From positions 1 through 19,358 of the forward strand of contig CAZNER010000038.1 of NCBI GenBank assembly GCA_964572065.1: a DNA stretch of 19,358 bases, in the 5' to 3' direction. Origin of the DNA: CAZNER01 sp964572065 (GTDB lineage: Bacteria; Patescibacteriota; Dojkabacteria; JAHIVN01). The position numbers and the translations under genes are program-made. Under the pieces are notes generated by a model, which made no database searches, had not been told where the DNA came from, and saw nothing but the letters and a program-made list of their open reading frames with translations. This document shows, piece after piece, positions 1-6,092 of this stretch (positions are counted from its first letter, which is position 1; each line of letters starts with the position of its first letter).

Positions 1-72
1 GAACGTAAATTTATTGAACTAATTGATATGCGTTTTAAATCATTAGAGGTGTCAGACAAAAATGTGGAGTAG
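1..72 (+). CDS. C-terminal end of an upstream gene (partial)
   Basis: An open frame runs from base 1 through 23 codons to a TAG at 70-72. The start lies outside the window. The visible tail is charged and helical-looking (ERKFIELIDM...). Its last codons overlap the ATG of the next gene at 62 by 11 bases, and the GAGGTG Shine-Dalgarno of that gene sits inside it, so the two are probably translated in one operon. No function can be assigned from 23 residues. Confidence 0.6.
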   Translation, partial: ERKFIELIDMRFKSLEVSDKNVE

Positions 73-340
73 GGATTTTTTAGAACGATTTGAGAACGAG
101 GGGAAGGATTTCATAGAGCAACATATTATCATGGAAAAAAAAGAAATTTCTGATGATTTATTTTTTGAATGTCCGGAATGTAGTTCGGAGTTACATATTT
201 GCCGAATACAATATAAACGGATTAATAACGCTCACGTGTTCACGCTATTCACCTATTATTGCTCTAAATGTAAGTTAACCTATTTTATTTTTAAAATTAT
301 AAAAAAGGAGGTGAAAAAGAAAAGATGGATGCAAAGGTAA
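62..340 (+). CDS. Small zinc-ribbon protein
   Basis: This 92-residue protein has two CxxC pairs, C37/C40 and C67/C70, which is the spacing of a zinc ribbon. The N-terminus is charged and helical and the C-terminus is very basic (KKEVKKKRW), which would suit nucleic-acid binding. The ATG at 62 is preceded by GAGGTG about 12 bases upstream. It overlaps the preceding gene by 11 bases and the next zinc-finger gene by 16 bases, so it belongs to the replication operon. The exact role is unknown; an accessory factor for replication or transcription is an inference from position and zinc ribbon only. Confidence 0.75.
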   Translation: MWSRDFLERFENEGKDFIEQHIIMEKKEISDDLFFECPECSSELHICRIQYKRINNAHVFTLFTYYCSKCKLTYFIFKIIKKEVKKKRWMQR

Positions 341-837
341 TTGGAAGGAGGCTTCGATGTGCTGTCTGTGGGGAGAAAACCGATAGACTATATCAATGCA
401 GAATAGGAAGGGGCCTTCTAAAAATGTGTTCTTGCGACTGGAGAGAGAATGATATCTTAGCGTGTAAGGCTTGCGAGGCAAAACATTATGAAACTCATTC
501 ACAAGAGGATATTAGTAAATTTCTTGAAAATGAGGAAGAGGAAAGGAAGAAATGCAAGCTTGCGTTTGAACGATTTGAGGAATGGCTCACATTACGAGAA
601 ATCGATCCGTTATATGCTAAGAAGTTCATGTTTATGGAGGATGATGGCAAGCTCTATTATTTCAAAAATATAAATACACGGTATTATATCATATTTAAAA
701 AAGTATTTGAGGAACCAGATCCCATTCAAATGTTTGATTGCGAAACAGATCAAGAGATCTCAGTCCCTAAAGAAAAGTTTCTTCAGGAGATAGTGGATAG
801 GATTAGAGCTGAGTATGCAGGGGCAAATAGAAAATAA
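325..837 (+). CDS. Multi-cysteine zinc-binding protein
   Basis: This 170-residue protein has a cysteine-rich N-terminal third: C12/C15, C25, C35/C37, C47/C50 and H54/H58, enough for two interleaved zinc sites. The remainder is charged and mixed alpha/beta with no motif that I recognise. The start is well supported by a strong Shine-Dalgarno, AAAGGAGGTGA (304-314), 11 bases before ATG 325. It lies directly upstream of the replication ATPase with only a few bases between its stop and the likely original start of that gene. The zinc fold could be a B-box/RING-like or TRASH-like module, but none is certain. A DNA-binding or recruitment role next to the ATPase is inferred. Confidence 0.75.
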   Translation: MDAKVIGRRLRCAVCGEKTDRLYQCRIGRGLLKMCSCDWRENDILACKACEAKHYETHSQEDISKFLENEEEERKKCKLAFERFEEWLTLREIDPLYAKKFMFMEDDGKLYYFKNINTRYYIIFKKVFEEPDPIQMFDCETDQEISVPKEKFLQEIVDRIRAEYAGANRK

Positions 838-841
838 TTTA

Positions 842-1040
842 ATGATAAATTTTTTTACTTTTTGATAAGAGAAAGAAATGGAACATGGCTAAATGATCAC
901 CCGAAAAAACAAACACGAGATGATGAAAAATAGCAAAATCAAGCAAAAATTTTAATGAAAAGAGTGGATATATTCGCTGGACTGGTCCAAATGTCCCGGC
1001 ATATCCCGGATCTCTTGAAGATTTCAAGAGATATATTGAC
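842..1040 (+). pseudogene. Frame-broken N-terminal coding region of the replication ATPase
   Basis: The ATPase frame stays open upstream of its only usable start, the GTG at 1041, back to 927, and reads as good protein (for example SGYIRWTGPNVPAYPG at about 963-1010) but contains no ATG, GTG or TTG. Just upstream, the adjacent frame is open from the preceding stop and reads IRERNGTWLNDHPKKQTRDD up to a TAG at 931-933. One extra A in the A-run at 926-930 would join the two frames, and one extra T in the T-run at 850-856 would give an ATG start at 842, four bases after the previous gene. So about 65 N-terminal residues appear split over frames by homopolymer indels, either real or assembly error. 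Confidence 0.6.
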
Positions 1041-3029
1041 GTGTGTGATGATAGTTTGAGCTCTGAAAATCTACAATTTCTTACGAAAGAAGCAAAAAAT
1101 AAATTAGGTGAGGAAGAGTTTCGAGAATATACTAAATATGCATGTGATGAACTCTCAGATATAAGGAATGAAAGCCTTCAAGGGTTTTTAGATGTAATTG
1201 ATATCCCGAAGATCAAAGTATTGATCGAGGAAAAACCTAGAGGGGGAAAATACTATCTTCTCTGTAATCGACGAAGCGTGATTTATAGGCAAGAAAAACT
1301 TGTCAAAGATAAAGAGACTGAGAGCTGGGAACTTGTATGGTATGATAAGCCGATTTTAGATGTCCCCGTTGAATTGAGAGAAATTTATTTAAGTCAGAAT
1401 GAGATGAGATTTTATGAAGTGAAAATTGGGGATGAGGATGTCTGTTTAGACAAAGAAAATTTGCTAAAGTTCATACAAAAGGAGCGAAATTATAGTTACG
1501 TGTCCGGGAGATTTTTATTTGATTACATTTCAATAATGCTACGAGCGTATGAAAAGGAAAAAATGCTGAGTGAAAAACAAATGTATCCGGCAATTGGAAT
1601 TTTTCGAGATAAAGATGATGATTTGAAAGTGGTTTACCCTGGAGTGGAAAATATAACGTTGTTTGGGGAAAATGGATATCAGAAAAGGACCATAAAAAGA
1701 TGTGAAGAATTAGGGATTGATATTCATGGAGATTTAGCAGAGGCCTATTTTAATATTCTCCATGATGAATACTATCCAGAGAGTGTGCGATTAGGAATTG
1801 CCGGACATACGATTACTGCACCATTCTATTATATATTGAGAGAGGTTCTAGATGTATTCCCTAATCACCATTGGATCGCTCCGATCACAGGCATGGGAAA
1901 AACAGATTTCAATGAACTGATGTATAATTATCTCTATGGAATTGAGATGAAATCTAACGATGATGTGAGCTCTGAGGCTCGCCTTAGTAAGATGAGTACG
2001 GCCCATACCATGGCCCTATATATTGATGATATTGATGATCTCCCTGATGATGCATTGAGTTATATGAAATTTTTAGCAACGAGATTTAAACCTCGTGAGA
2101 GAATGGATAATCAAGATATTAATTTTGAAAATACCTATTTAACGTTTGCAGGCTCGGCAAATAGTTTTGAATATCTTGCCGGGAGTGAAAACGAAGGGTA
2201 TCGAAATAGATGTTTAATTAATACTGATTTTATTGAACTTGACGCAAAAAAAAATCCAGAGATTTTTGAGAAAAACAAAGATAAAATAATTCATGGAAAA
2301 ATTTTTGGATATTATGTATTAGAAAAGGTAGTAGAGTTCATTAATGCCCAGATTAGCGATAAAAAAATGAGCCTTTATCATAAACTCCGAGAGCTTTTCA
2401 AGCTTTATAAAATGAACTTGCGAGAATATTTACAAGAGGAATATATTATGTTAGTTGATTCTCGCAGATTAACGATTTATACCCTAATGTATATGGGTTG
2501 GAAGTTTTGGGATTATGTGTTTCGATCCAAGGGATTGAAAAGTGAGTTTTTTATGAAGGCTTTGGATTATGGTAATAATGAAGTCTTTTTAGAGTTTGTT
2601 CGAAAATATGAGGGAAATCTACTCCAAATCTCAATAGACCAATTCATTAATGTTATAGAATATTATAAACTCTATAGAAATACCTATGGAGGATATTACC
2701 TAACAGATGTCGATGATAACTTGGTATTGGTCCCGCACTTTATTCATGAATTCGATAAGTGGGCCAAGATGAGAGGGTATGAACCCCTCAATAGTTTAAC
2801 AAATTTAGCAGATATGCAAATGAAGATTTTGCGGGAAAATATTAAACCTAAAACAATTTATCTTAATGAGCAGGGAGACTTAGGCAAGAATCGAATTTAT
2901 GGATTAATATTTAAACTTGAAATTATAAAAAAACTCCTAAATATTGAAGAAGATTATTCTGGTGATGAGAAAGGAGTAGATATTGATAAGATCTTAGGAA
3001 AAGATTTTTCGGATCCCAATCAATTCTAA
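1041..3029 (+). CDS. Replicative ATPase/helicase-like protein (P-loop, AAA+/SF3-like)
   Basis: This is a large protein of 662 residues from GTG 1041, probably longer at the N-terminus. A P-loop is visible at residues 281-288 (ITGMGKTD, Walker A). A Walker B strand ending in acidic residues lies at about 325-332 (ALYIDDID), a sensor-1-like Asn at about 370-374 (AGSAN), and conserved arginines follow at about 388-390. The layout, with a 280-residue N-terminal region, one compact ATPase core and a helical C-terminus, matches plasmid and virus replication ATPases of the DUF927/primase-helicase type, but the precise family is unproven. Role: probably unwinding DNA at the element's origin. That origin is probably the iteron region immediately downstream (3359-3696). 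A small gene follows after 28 bases. The N-terminal frame break is described separately. Confidence 0.75.
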   Translation: MCDDSLSSENLQFLTKEAKNKLGEEEFREYTKYACDELSDIRNESLQGFLDVIDIPKIKVLIEEKPRGGKYYLLCNRRSVIYRQEKLVKDKETESWELVWYDKPILDVPVELREIYLSQNEMRFYEVKIGDEDVCLDKENLLKFIQKERNYSYVSGRFLFDYISIMLRAYEKEKMLSEKQMYPAIGIFRDKDDDLKVVYPGVENITLFGENGYQKRTIKRCEELGIDIHGDLAEAYFNILHDEYYPESVRLGIAGHTITAPFYYILREVLDVFPNHHWIAPITGMGKTDFNELMYNYLYGIEMKSNDDVSSEARLSKMSTAHTMALYIDDIDDLPDDALSYMKFLATRFKPRERMDNQDINFENTYLTFAGSANSFEYLAGSENEGYRNRCLINTDFIELDAKKNPEIFEKNKDKIIHGKIFGYYVLEKVVEFINAQISDKKMSLYHKLRELFKLYKMNLREYLQEEYIMLVDSRRLTIYTLMYMGWKFWDYVFRSKGLKSEFFMKALDYGNNEVFLEFVRKYEGNLLQISIDQFINVIEYYKLYRNTYGGYYLTDVDDNLVLVPHFIHEFDKWAKMRGYEPLNSLTNLADMQMKILRENIKPKTIYLNEQGDLGKNRIYGLIFKLEIIKKLLNIEEDYSGDEKGVDIDKILGKDFSDPNQF

Positions 3030-3057
3030 ATTAGAGAGGCGGAGGTGAGAAAAAAAG

Positions 3058-3273
3058 ATGGATCAAGAAAACACAATAGAGAAAATTAAAAAACGCCTTT
3101 CAGAGATTGAAGAAGTAAATTCAATTATATTAGAATGTTTGAACTCTACTATATGTTATTTTGAAACCTTACTCTTACAGAATCCAAATTTAGAGAAAGA
3201 TATATATCCAGGAGGCGAAATGCCCACTATTGTTTTACAAAATCTTAAATTTAAATTATTGGCATGGATATAA
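3058..3273 (+). CDS. Small helical protein, last gene of the replication operon
   Basis: This 71-residue protein is predicted mostly alpha-helical, with a heptad-like first half (IEKIKKRLSEIEEVNSIILE) and a short YPGG turn before a hydrophobic tail. A strong Shine-Dalgarno, GGCGGAGGTGA (3040-3050), supports ATG 3058. It follows the ATPase gene by 28 bases and is followed by T-runs and the iteron region, so it closes the operon. No family is recognised. A possible distant relative is encoded by the eroded frame at 5172-5340, with similar helix, turn and Pro/Gly pattern. Confidence 0.65.
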   Translation: MDQENTIEKIKKRLSEIEEVNSIILECLNSTICYFETLLLQNPNLEKDIYPGGEMPTIVLQNLKFKLLAWI

Positions 3274-3290
3274 CCCTAATATCAAAATCC

Positions 3291-3327
3291 TTTTTTTAAT
3301 ATTATAATATATATCTTTTTTTTTTTC
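3291..3327 (+). terminator. T-rich terminator of the replication operon
   Basis: Two uninterrupted T-runs, at 3291-3297 and 3316-3326, follow the last stop codon (3273) within about 55 bases with no obligatory hairpin. Archaeal RNA polymerase terminates at such runs. Confidence 0.5.
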
Positions 3328-3358
3328 TATTTTTAGTTATAAGAAATGCAAAAAGTGA

Positions 3359-3696
3359 TCTTACCTTCTTACCTAGTATAATAGATATAAGAAGAAGGTT
3401 TGAAATCTTCAATATTGAAGAAAAAAAGGTAAGATACAACTTTCTTACCTCATCTTACCTCATCTTACCTCAATGAAACTTATGAAATATAAATGATCAC
3501 TTATAAAATATAAACATGAAAAAAAGAGGTAAGAAACAAAACCTTACCTCAAAACTCTTATCTCAATTATAATTGAAGGGCCCTTCTCATATTTTTAACA
3601 AGAAAGTAAAAAAAAGGTAAGATTTGCCATCTTACCCCAAATCCTTATTCTATAAAGATTAGATGGTTTGAGATCCCAAGTCAAAAAAAGGTAAGA
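3359..3696. repeat. GGTAAGA/TCTTACC iteron cluster, candidate replication origin
   Basis: The 7-mer TCTTACC or its complement GGTAAGA occurs at 3359, 3367, 3428, 3443, 3453, 3463, 3528, 3616, 3630 and 3690, with a six-base match at 3543. Copies at 3443, 3453 and 3463 are spaced exactly 10 bp apart. Several form inverted pairs: 3428/3443, GAGGTAAG...CTTACCTC (3526-3550), and GGTAAGAT-ttgcc-ATCTTACC (3616-3636). Two perfect 12-bp palindromes, CAATTATAATTG and GAAGGGCCCTTC, abut at 3564-3586. The cluster directly follows the replication ATPase operon and lies in AT-rich DNA, which is the usual setting of an iteron origin. A transcriptional operator array is the alternative. No gene is present here. 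Confidence 0.65.
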
Positions 3697-3852
3697 AGGT
3701 GAGATGCAAATAACGGTCATGCAAATATAATATTAAAAATTAAATTCATTTTTTGGGGAGTAGAGACGAAAGTAATTTTTTGAATATATGATCAAACGAA
3801 CATGTCTATTTTTTACATTTATAAAATATAAATGAAAACTTATAAAATATAA
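3480..3852 (+). repeat. Two pairs of AT-rich 13-mers, TTATAAAATATAA
   Basis: Copies start at 3480 (one mismatch, TTATGAAATATAA), 3501, 3819 and 3840. Within each pair the start-to-start distance is 21 bp, two helical turns. They flank the right part of the iteron cluster. They may be duplex-unwinding elements of the origin or tandem TATA-type promoter boxes. The DNA between 3697 and 3905 holds nothing else that I can support. Confidence 0.5.
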
Positions 3853-3905
3853 GTCTGAGATAAGTGAAATATTTCCTTAAGTTTATTATTTTTTTTCCTG
3901 TCAGG

Positions 3906-4061
3906 ATGATCAAAAGAACTAGTGAAGATTTTCCATCTTTTTCAAAATTAATATCAAATTTAGATCCTGCAACAGCAAATATGGCCATTTTTTTTTATCA
4001 ACAGCTTAATAAATATGAAAGTGCGGATCCACACTTTTATTTAAAAATTAAAAATCTTTAA
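3906..4061 (+). pseudogene. Short coding remnant of unknown family
   Basis: From ATG 3906 a frame of 51 codons reads as plausible protein (SEDFPSFSKLISNLDPATAN...FYQQLNKY) and ends at 4061. The frame is open a little further upstream, to GTG 3864, but that part is low complexity. There is no Shine-Dalgarno of note. A second coding-like stretch follows at 4104 in another frame after stops, so both could be parts of one decayed gene. The function is unknown. The opposite-strand reading frame here is a shadow. Confidence 0.3.
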
Positions 4062-4103
4062 TTTTTAATTTCTTCCTGGAGTAAATTTTTTTACCTGGTT
4101 TAA

Positions 4104-4400
4104 TATGGTCATAATTCTCATCAAAATTTATATTCGATTTCTTGGACCTCTCGAGGTATTGAGGTAAGTTTATCAAGTCTTCGAAATTGGGCAAATGAGA
4201 AAGAATTGCCTACGCAACAAAAAATTGTTGCTAACAATTTAGGTCAAGAAGGCTATTTATGGTCAGATGAGAATATCAAACAACAACTTCGTCATCAACT
4301 CAATGACGGAAGAATATTTTTTTCTCATCCTGAAGCGAAACCTAAATGTTATTCTCCATTCCTAAACACTCTCCTCTTAATCATTACACTCTCCTCGTAA
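4104..4400 (+). pseudogene. Truncated gene fragment without a proper start
   Basis: A frame opens after the TAA at 4101-4103 and reads as soluble protein for about 85 codons (for example RGIEVSLSSLRNWANEKE and NLGQEGYLWSDENIKQQLRH). Its quality drops after about 4360, where the leader of repeat array A begins, and the stop comes at 4398-4400. The only in-frame start, TTG 4206, cuts through the coding-like part. This suggests that the 3' end of a real gene was overwritten or truncated by the array cassette. The family is not recognised. It also contains one GAGGTAAG box at 4161. Confidence 0.4.
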
Positions 4401-4460
4401 TATTAATTTTGAACTTTCAAGGGTTGCATTGAATGTTGTTCTAAATTTTGATCATCATTG
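4363..4460. other. Leader-like sequence of repeat array A
   Basis: This AT-rich stretch precedes the first repeat of array A. It is recognisably the same as 5080-5165, which precedes array B: both contain CATTACACTCTCC, then CGTAATATTAATTTTGAA, then GCATTGAATGTT. The unit ATTAC...GTAATAT resembles a degenerate copy of the array repeat, since it has a similar dyad and the AATAT end. Conservation between the copies suggests it is a functional part of the cassette (leader or promoter). Confidence 0.5.
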
Positions 4461-4792
4461 TTTTTATCCTCATATGCAAGGGTGATATTCTCCACATGCG
4501 ACAAGAATGTCGTATGTAAATTTTTATCCTCATATGCAAGGGTGATATATCAACGAAAGCATTACTTATTTTTATTTCATTTTTTTATCCTCATATACAG
4601 GGGTGATATAAAATTTTTACCGGTTAACCGGTAAAAAAAATCTTTTTATCCTCATACCCGTGGGTGATATTTCTATACCCTCGTTCAAATCTGAACTAAC
4701 CTCTTTTTATCCTCATACCCGTGGGTGATATTTTTCCGATAAGGCGCCCCGCGCCGCATCGGTATTTTTATCCTCATACCCGTGGGTGATAT
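4461..4792. repeat. CRISPR-like repeat array A (6 repeats, hairpin-bearing spacers)
   Basis: Six 28-bp repeats lie at 4461-4488, 4521-4548, 4582-4609, 4643-4670, 4704-4731 and 4765-4792. All begin TTTTTATCCTCATA and end GGGTGATAT. The middle varies: TGCAA in copies 1-2, TACAG in copy 3, CCCGT in copies 4-6. The five spacers are 32-33 bp. At least four contain an inverted repeat: 4494-4503/4508-4517 (10 bp with one G.T), 4614-4637 (a perfect 24-bp palindrome with core ACCGGTTAACCGGT), 4683-4687/4692-4696, and CCGAT..GGCGC/GCGCC..ATCGG at 4736-4762. The geometry is CRISPR-like, but the variable repeats, palindromic spacers and lack of cas genes argue for a different or derived system. Strand and transcription are unknown. 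Confidence 0.8.
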
Positions 4793-4930
4793 ACTTGTTT
4801 TTCCCTATTCTATGGGGAGTAGAACGCTTTTCATAATGGTTAGTATTCTTGACTCGTGAATATCGAACAAATTACGATCGCTCAAAAACCTTTCTACCAT
4901 AATCCCGTGGGGGTTTGGAGCAGTGTTTTT
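4793..4930 (+). ncRNA. Conserved structured element A downstream of array A
   Basis: This element is present again at 5858-5997 after array B. Invariant blocks include ACTTGTTTT right after the last repeat, GGAGTAGAAC, ACGATCGCTCAAAAACC (4874-4890), and GTGTTTTTTCG at the end. Stems covary between the copies: ATGGT(t)AG/CTACCAT here (4836-4843/4894-4900) against ATGATAG/CTATCAT in copy B. A further hairpin TATTC/GAATA (4844-4862) is replaced in B by GACC-GCGA-GGTC at the same place. GCTC (4880-4883) can pair with GAGC (4918-4921), crossing the first stem like a pseudoknot. The T6 run at 4924-4929 would end an archaeal transcript. The strand is inferred from this T-run. Downstream sequence is also similar to copy B up to 5026. 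Confidence 0.5.
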
Positions 4931-5079
4931 TCGTTAAAAGTATGAAGTTTTTCTAAATTAGTAATACTCTAAAATCAGATATGATTTTATGAGGATTAGG
5001 GGATGTCTTTGCGTTTTTTTCAGACACTCAGAAAAATCTTTTTATATCCTGAAACAAACTCTAATTTTTAATCATTGGT
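4931..5079. other. Intercassette spacer with a second conserved stem
   Basis: There is no gene here. The blocks AATATGATTTTATGAG-like (4978-4993) and a hairpin TGTCT/AGACA (5004-5008/5022-5026) correspond to 6044-6057 and TGTTC/GAACA (6069-6073/6088-6092) in cassette B. The stem sequence changed on both sides, so pairing is kept. Confidence 0.35.
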
Positions 5080-5165
5080 CCTAACCCTTTCTCTCTTGAC
5101 CATTACACTCTCCCCGTAATATTAATTTTGAAAATTCAAGGGTAGCATTGAATGTTCTACCAAAG
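5080..5165. other. Leader-like sequence of repeat array B
   Basis: This is the counterpart of 4363-4460. Unlike copy A it carries a clean hairpin, GGTAG/CTACC with CATT/AATG inside (5141-5161), and this segment is duplicated again just downstream. Confidence 0.45.
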
Positions 5166-5251
5166 TTATGAATGCAATTAGAAAGAGATAAAACACTTAT
5201 TAAAGAAAAAATAGGTAGCATTGAATGTTCTACCAAAGTTATGAATGCAAT
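5141..5251 (+). repeat. 38-bp perfect direct repeat in leader B
   Basis: The bases 5141-5178 recur exactly at 5214-5251, giving a 73-bp duplication unit. The segment between the copies, from 5178, includes 30 bases (5178-5207) that reappear unchanged inside a spacer of array B at 5739-5768. A weak reading frame from 5172 passes through here and into the array; its first 55 or so codons look protein-like (IKEKIGSIECSTKVMNAI) and may be a remnant related to the small gene at 3058, but the frame continues into repeats, so I do not annotate a gene. Confidence 0.7.
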
Positions 5252-5280
5252 ACTTACTGAAATTTTTCAAGAAGTTTTTC

Positions 5281-5857
5281 ATTTCATCCCCATGCCCAAG
5301 GGTAAATATACTCCAGAAGGTCCACAAGAAGGCCCTTTGGATGTTTTTATCCTCATATGCAGGGGTGATATTTTTTTAGAGAGTGTCGCTTTAGCGTCTT
5401 TCCCATTTCTTCCTTATACCCATGGGTGATATTTGAAGAAAATTTGGATTTAAATTATCCTCAATCTTTTGATCCCTACCCCCAGGGGTAATATGAAATA
5501 GCATCCGAATCGGATTCGTTTGCTATTATTTGATCCCTACTCCCAAGGGTGATATTTTTGGTTTCCTCCAAATTTAGATCAAACCATTTAATCCCTACCT
5601 CCTGGGGTAATATCGGATCAACAAAAACTTGCTGAAAAAGAGATTCATTTGATCCCTACCTCCCGGGGTGATATAATTTGATCTTCCAAATTAAGATTTT
5701 CTAATTGATTTCATCCCCACACATACAGGTGATATTCCTTAGAAAGAGATAAAACACTTATTAAAGAACATTCATCCCCACACATACAGATGATATGAAC
5801 GAGCGAACATTTTGTTCTGTCCCGAAATCCATTCATCCCCACACATACAGATGATAT
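5281..5857. repeat. CRISPR-like repeat array B (10 diverging repeats, hairpin-bearing spacers)
   Basis: Repeats lie at 5281-5309, 5344-5371, 5405-5432, 5467-5494, 5528-5555, 5586-5613, 5647-5674, 5708-5735, 5769-5796 and 5830-5857. They keep an ATCC/ATCCC left arm and a GGTGATAT or GGTAATAT right arm, while the centre drifts from TATGCAG through CCCCCAG, CTCCCAA, CTCCTG and CTCCCG to ACACATACAG. The last two repeats are identical. The nine spacers are 30-34 bp, mostly 33. Inverted repeats inside spacers include AATAGCA..CGAAT/ATTCG..TGCTATT (5497-5527), AATTTG/CAAATT (5675-5692), GAACA/TGTTC (5805-5817), AATTT/AAATT (5441-5456) and GGTTT/AAACC (5560-5585). No cas gene is present. Repeat 2 resembles array A repeats most closely, which fits cassette duplication. 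Confidence 0.8.
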
Positions 5858-5997
5858 ACTTGTTTTCTCCCATTCTATGAGGAGTAGAACAGTTTATAAA
5901 ATGATAGTTATCCCTAGACCGCGAGGTCCGAAAGAAACACGATCGCTCAAAAACCCTTCTATCATATTTCTGCGAGGCTCTGGAGCGGTGTTTTTTC
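5858..5997 (+). ncRNA. Conserved structured element B downstream of array B
   Basis: This is the second copy of the element at 4793-4930. Stems: ATGATAG/CTATCAT (5901-5907/5959-5965), a GNRA-type tetraloop hairpin GACC-GCGA-GGTC (5917-5928), and CGCTC/GAGCG (5944-5948/5983-5987), which crosses the first stem. The 17-base block ACGATCGCTCAAAAACC at 5939-5955 is identical in both copies. A T6 run at 5991-5996 closes it. Sequence similarity continues to the hairpin at 6069-6092. The function is unknown. Confidence 0.5.
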
Positions 5998-6092
5998 GAT
6001 AAAAATATGATTTTTTCCTAAAATAATAATACTTTAAAATCAAATATGATTTTATGAGTAGTACGGAATGTTCACGCGATTTTTTCTGAACA

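Noticed and set aside
839..1027. Minus-strand frame opposite the ATPase N-terminal region
   Set aside because: It is the shadow of plus-strand coding sequence and has no ribosome-binding site or recognisable protein.
5172..5429. An 85-codon open frame in leader B and the first repeats of array B
   Set aside because: The second half translates the array repeats and spacers, there is no ribosome-binding site, and the first half is duplicated DNA. At most the start is a gene remnant.
4461..5857. Reading the arrays as box C/D small RNAs because GGTGATAT or GATGATAT resembles a C box
   Set aside because: No matching CTGA D boxes at proper distance were seen, and the regular 28/33 geometry is not that of C/D RNAs.
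4461..5857. Calling the arrays a standard CRISPR locus
   Set aside because: Repeats differ within an array, spacers are self-complementary, and no cas gene is in the window, so I describe them as CRISPR-like only.
4461..5857. GGTGAT in each repeat as a ribosome-binding site for mini-genes
   Set aside because: Start codons and open frames do not follow the motif regularly.
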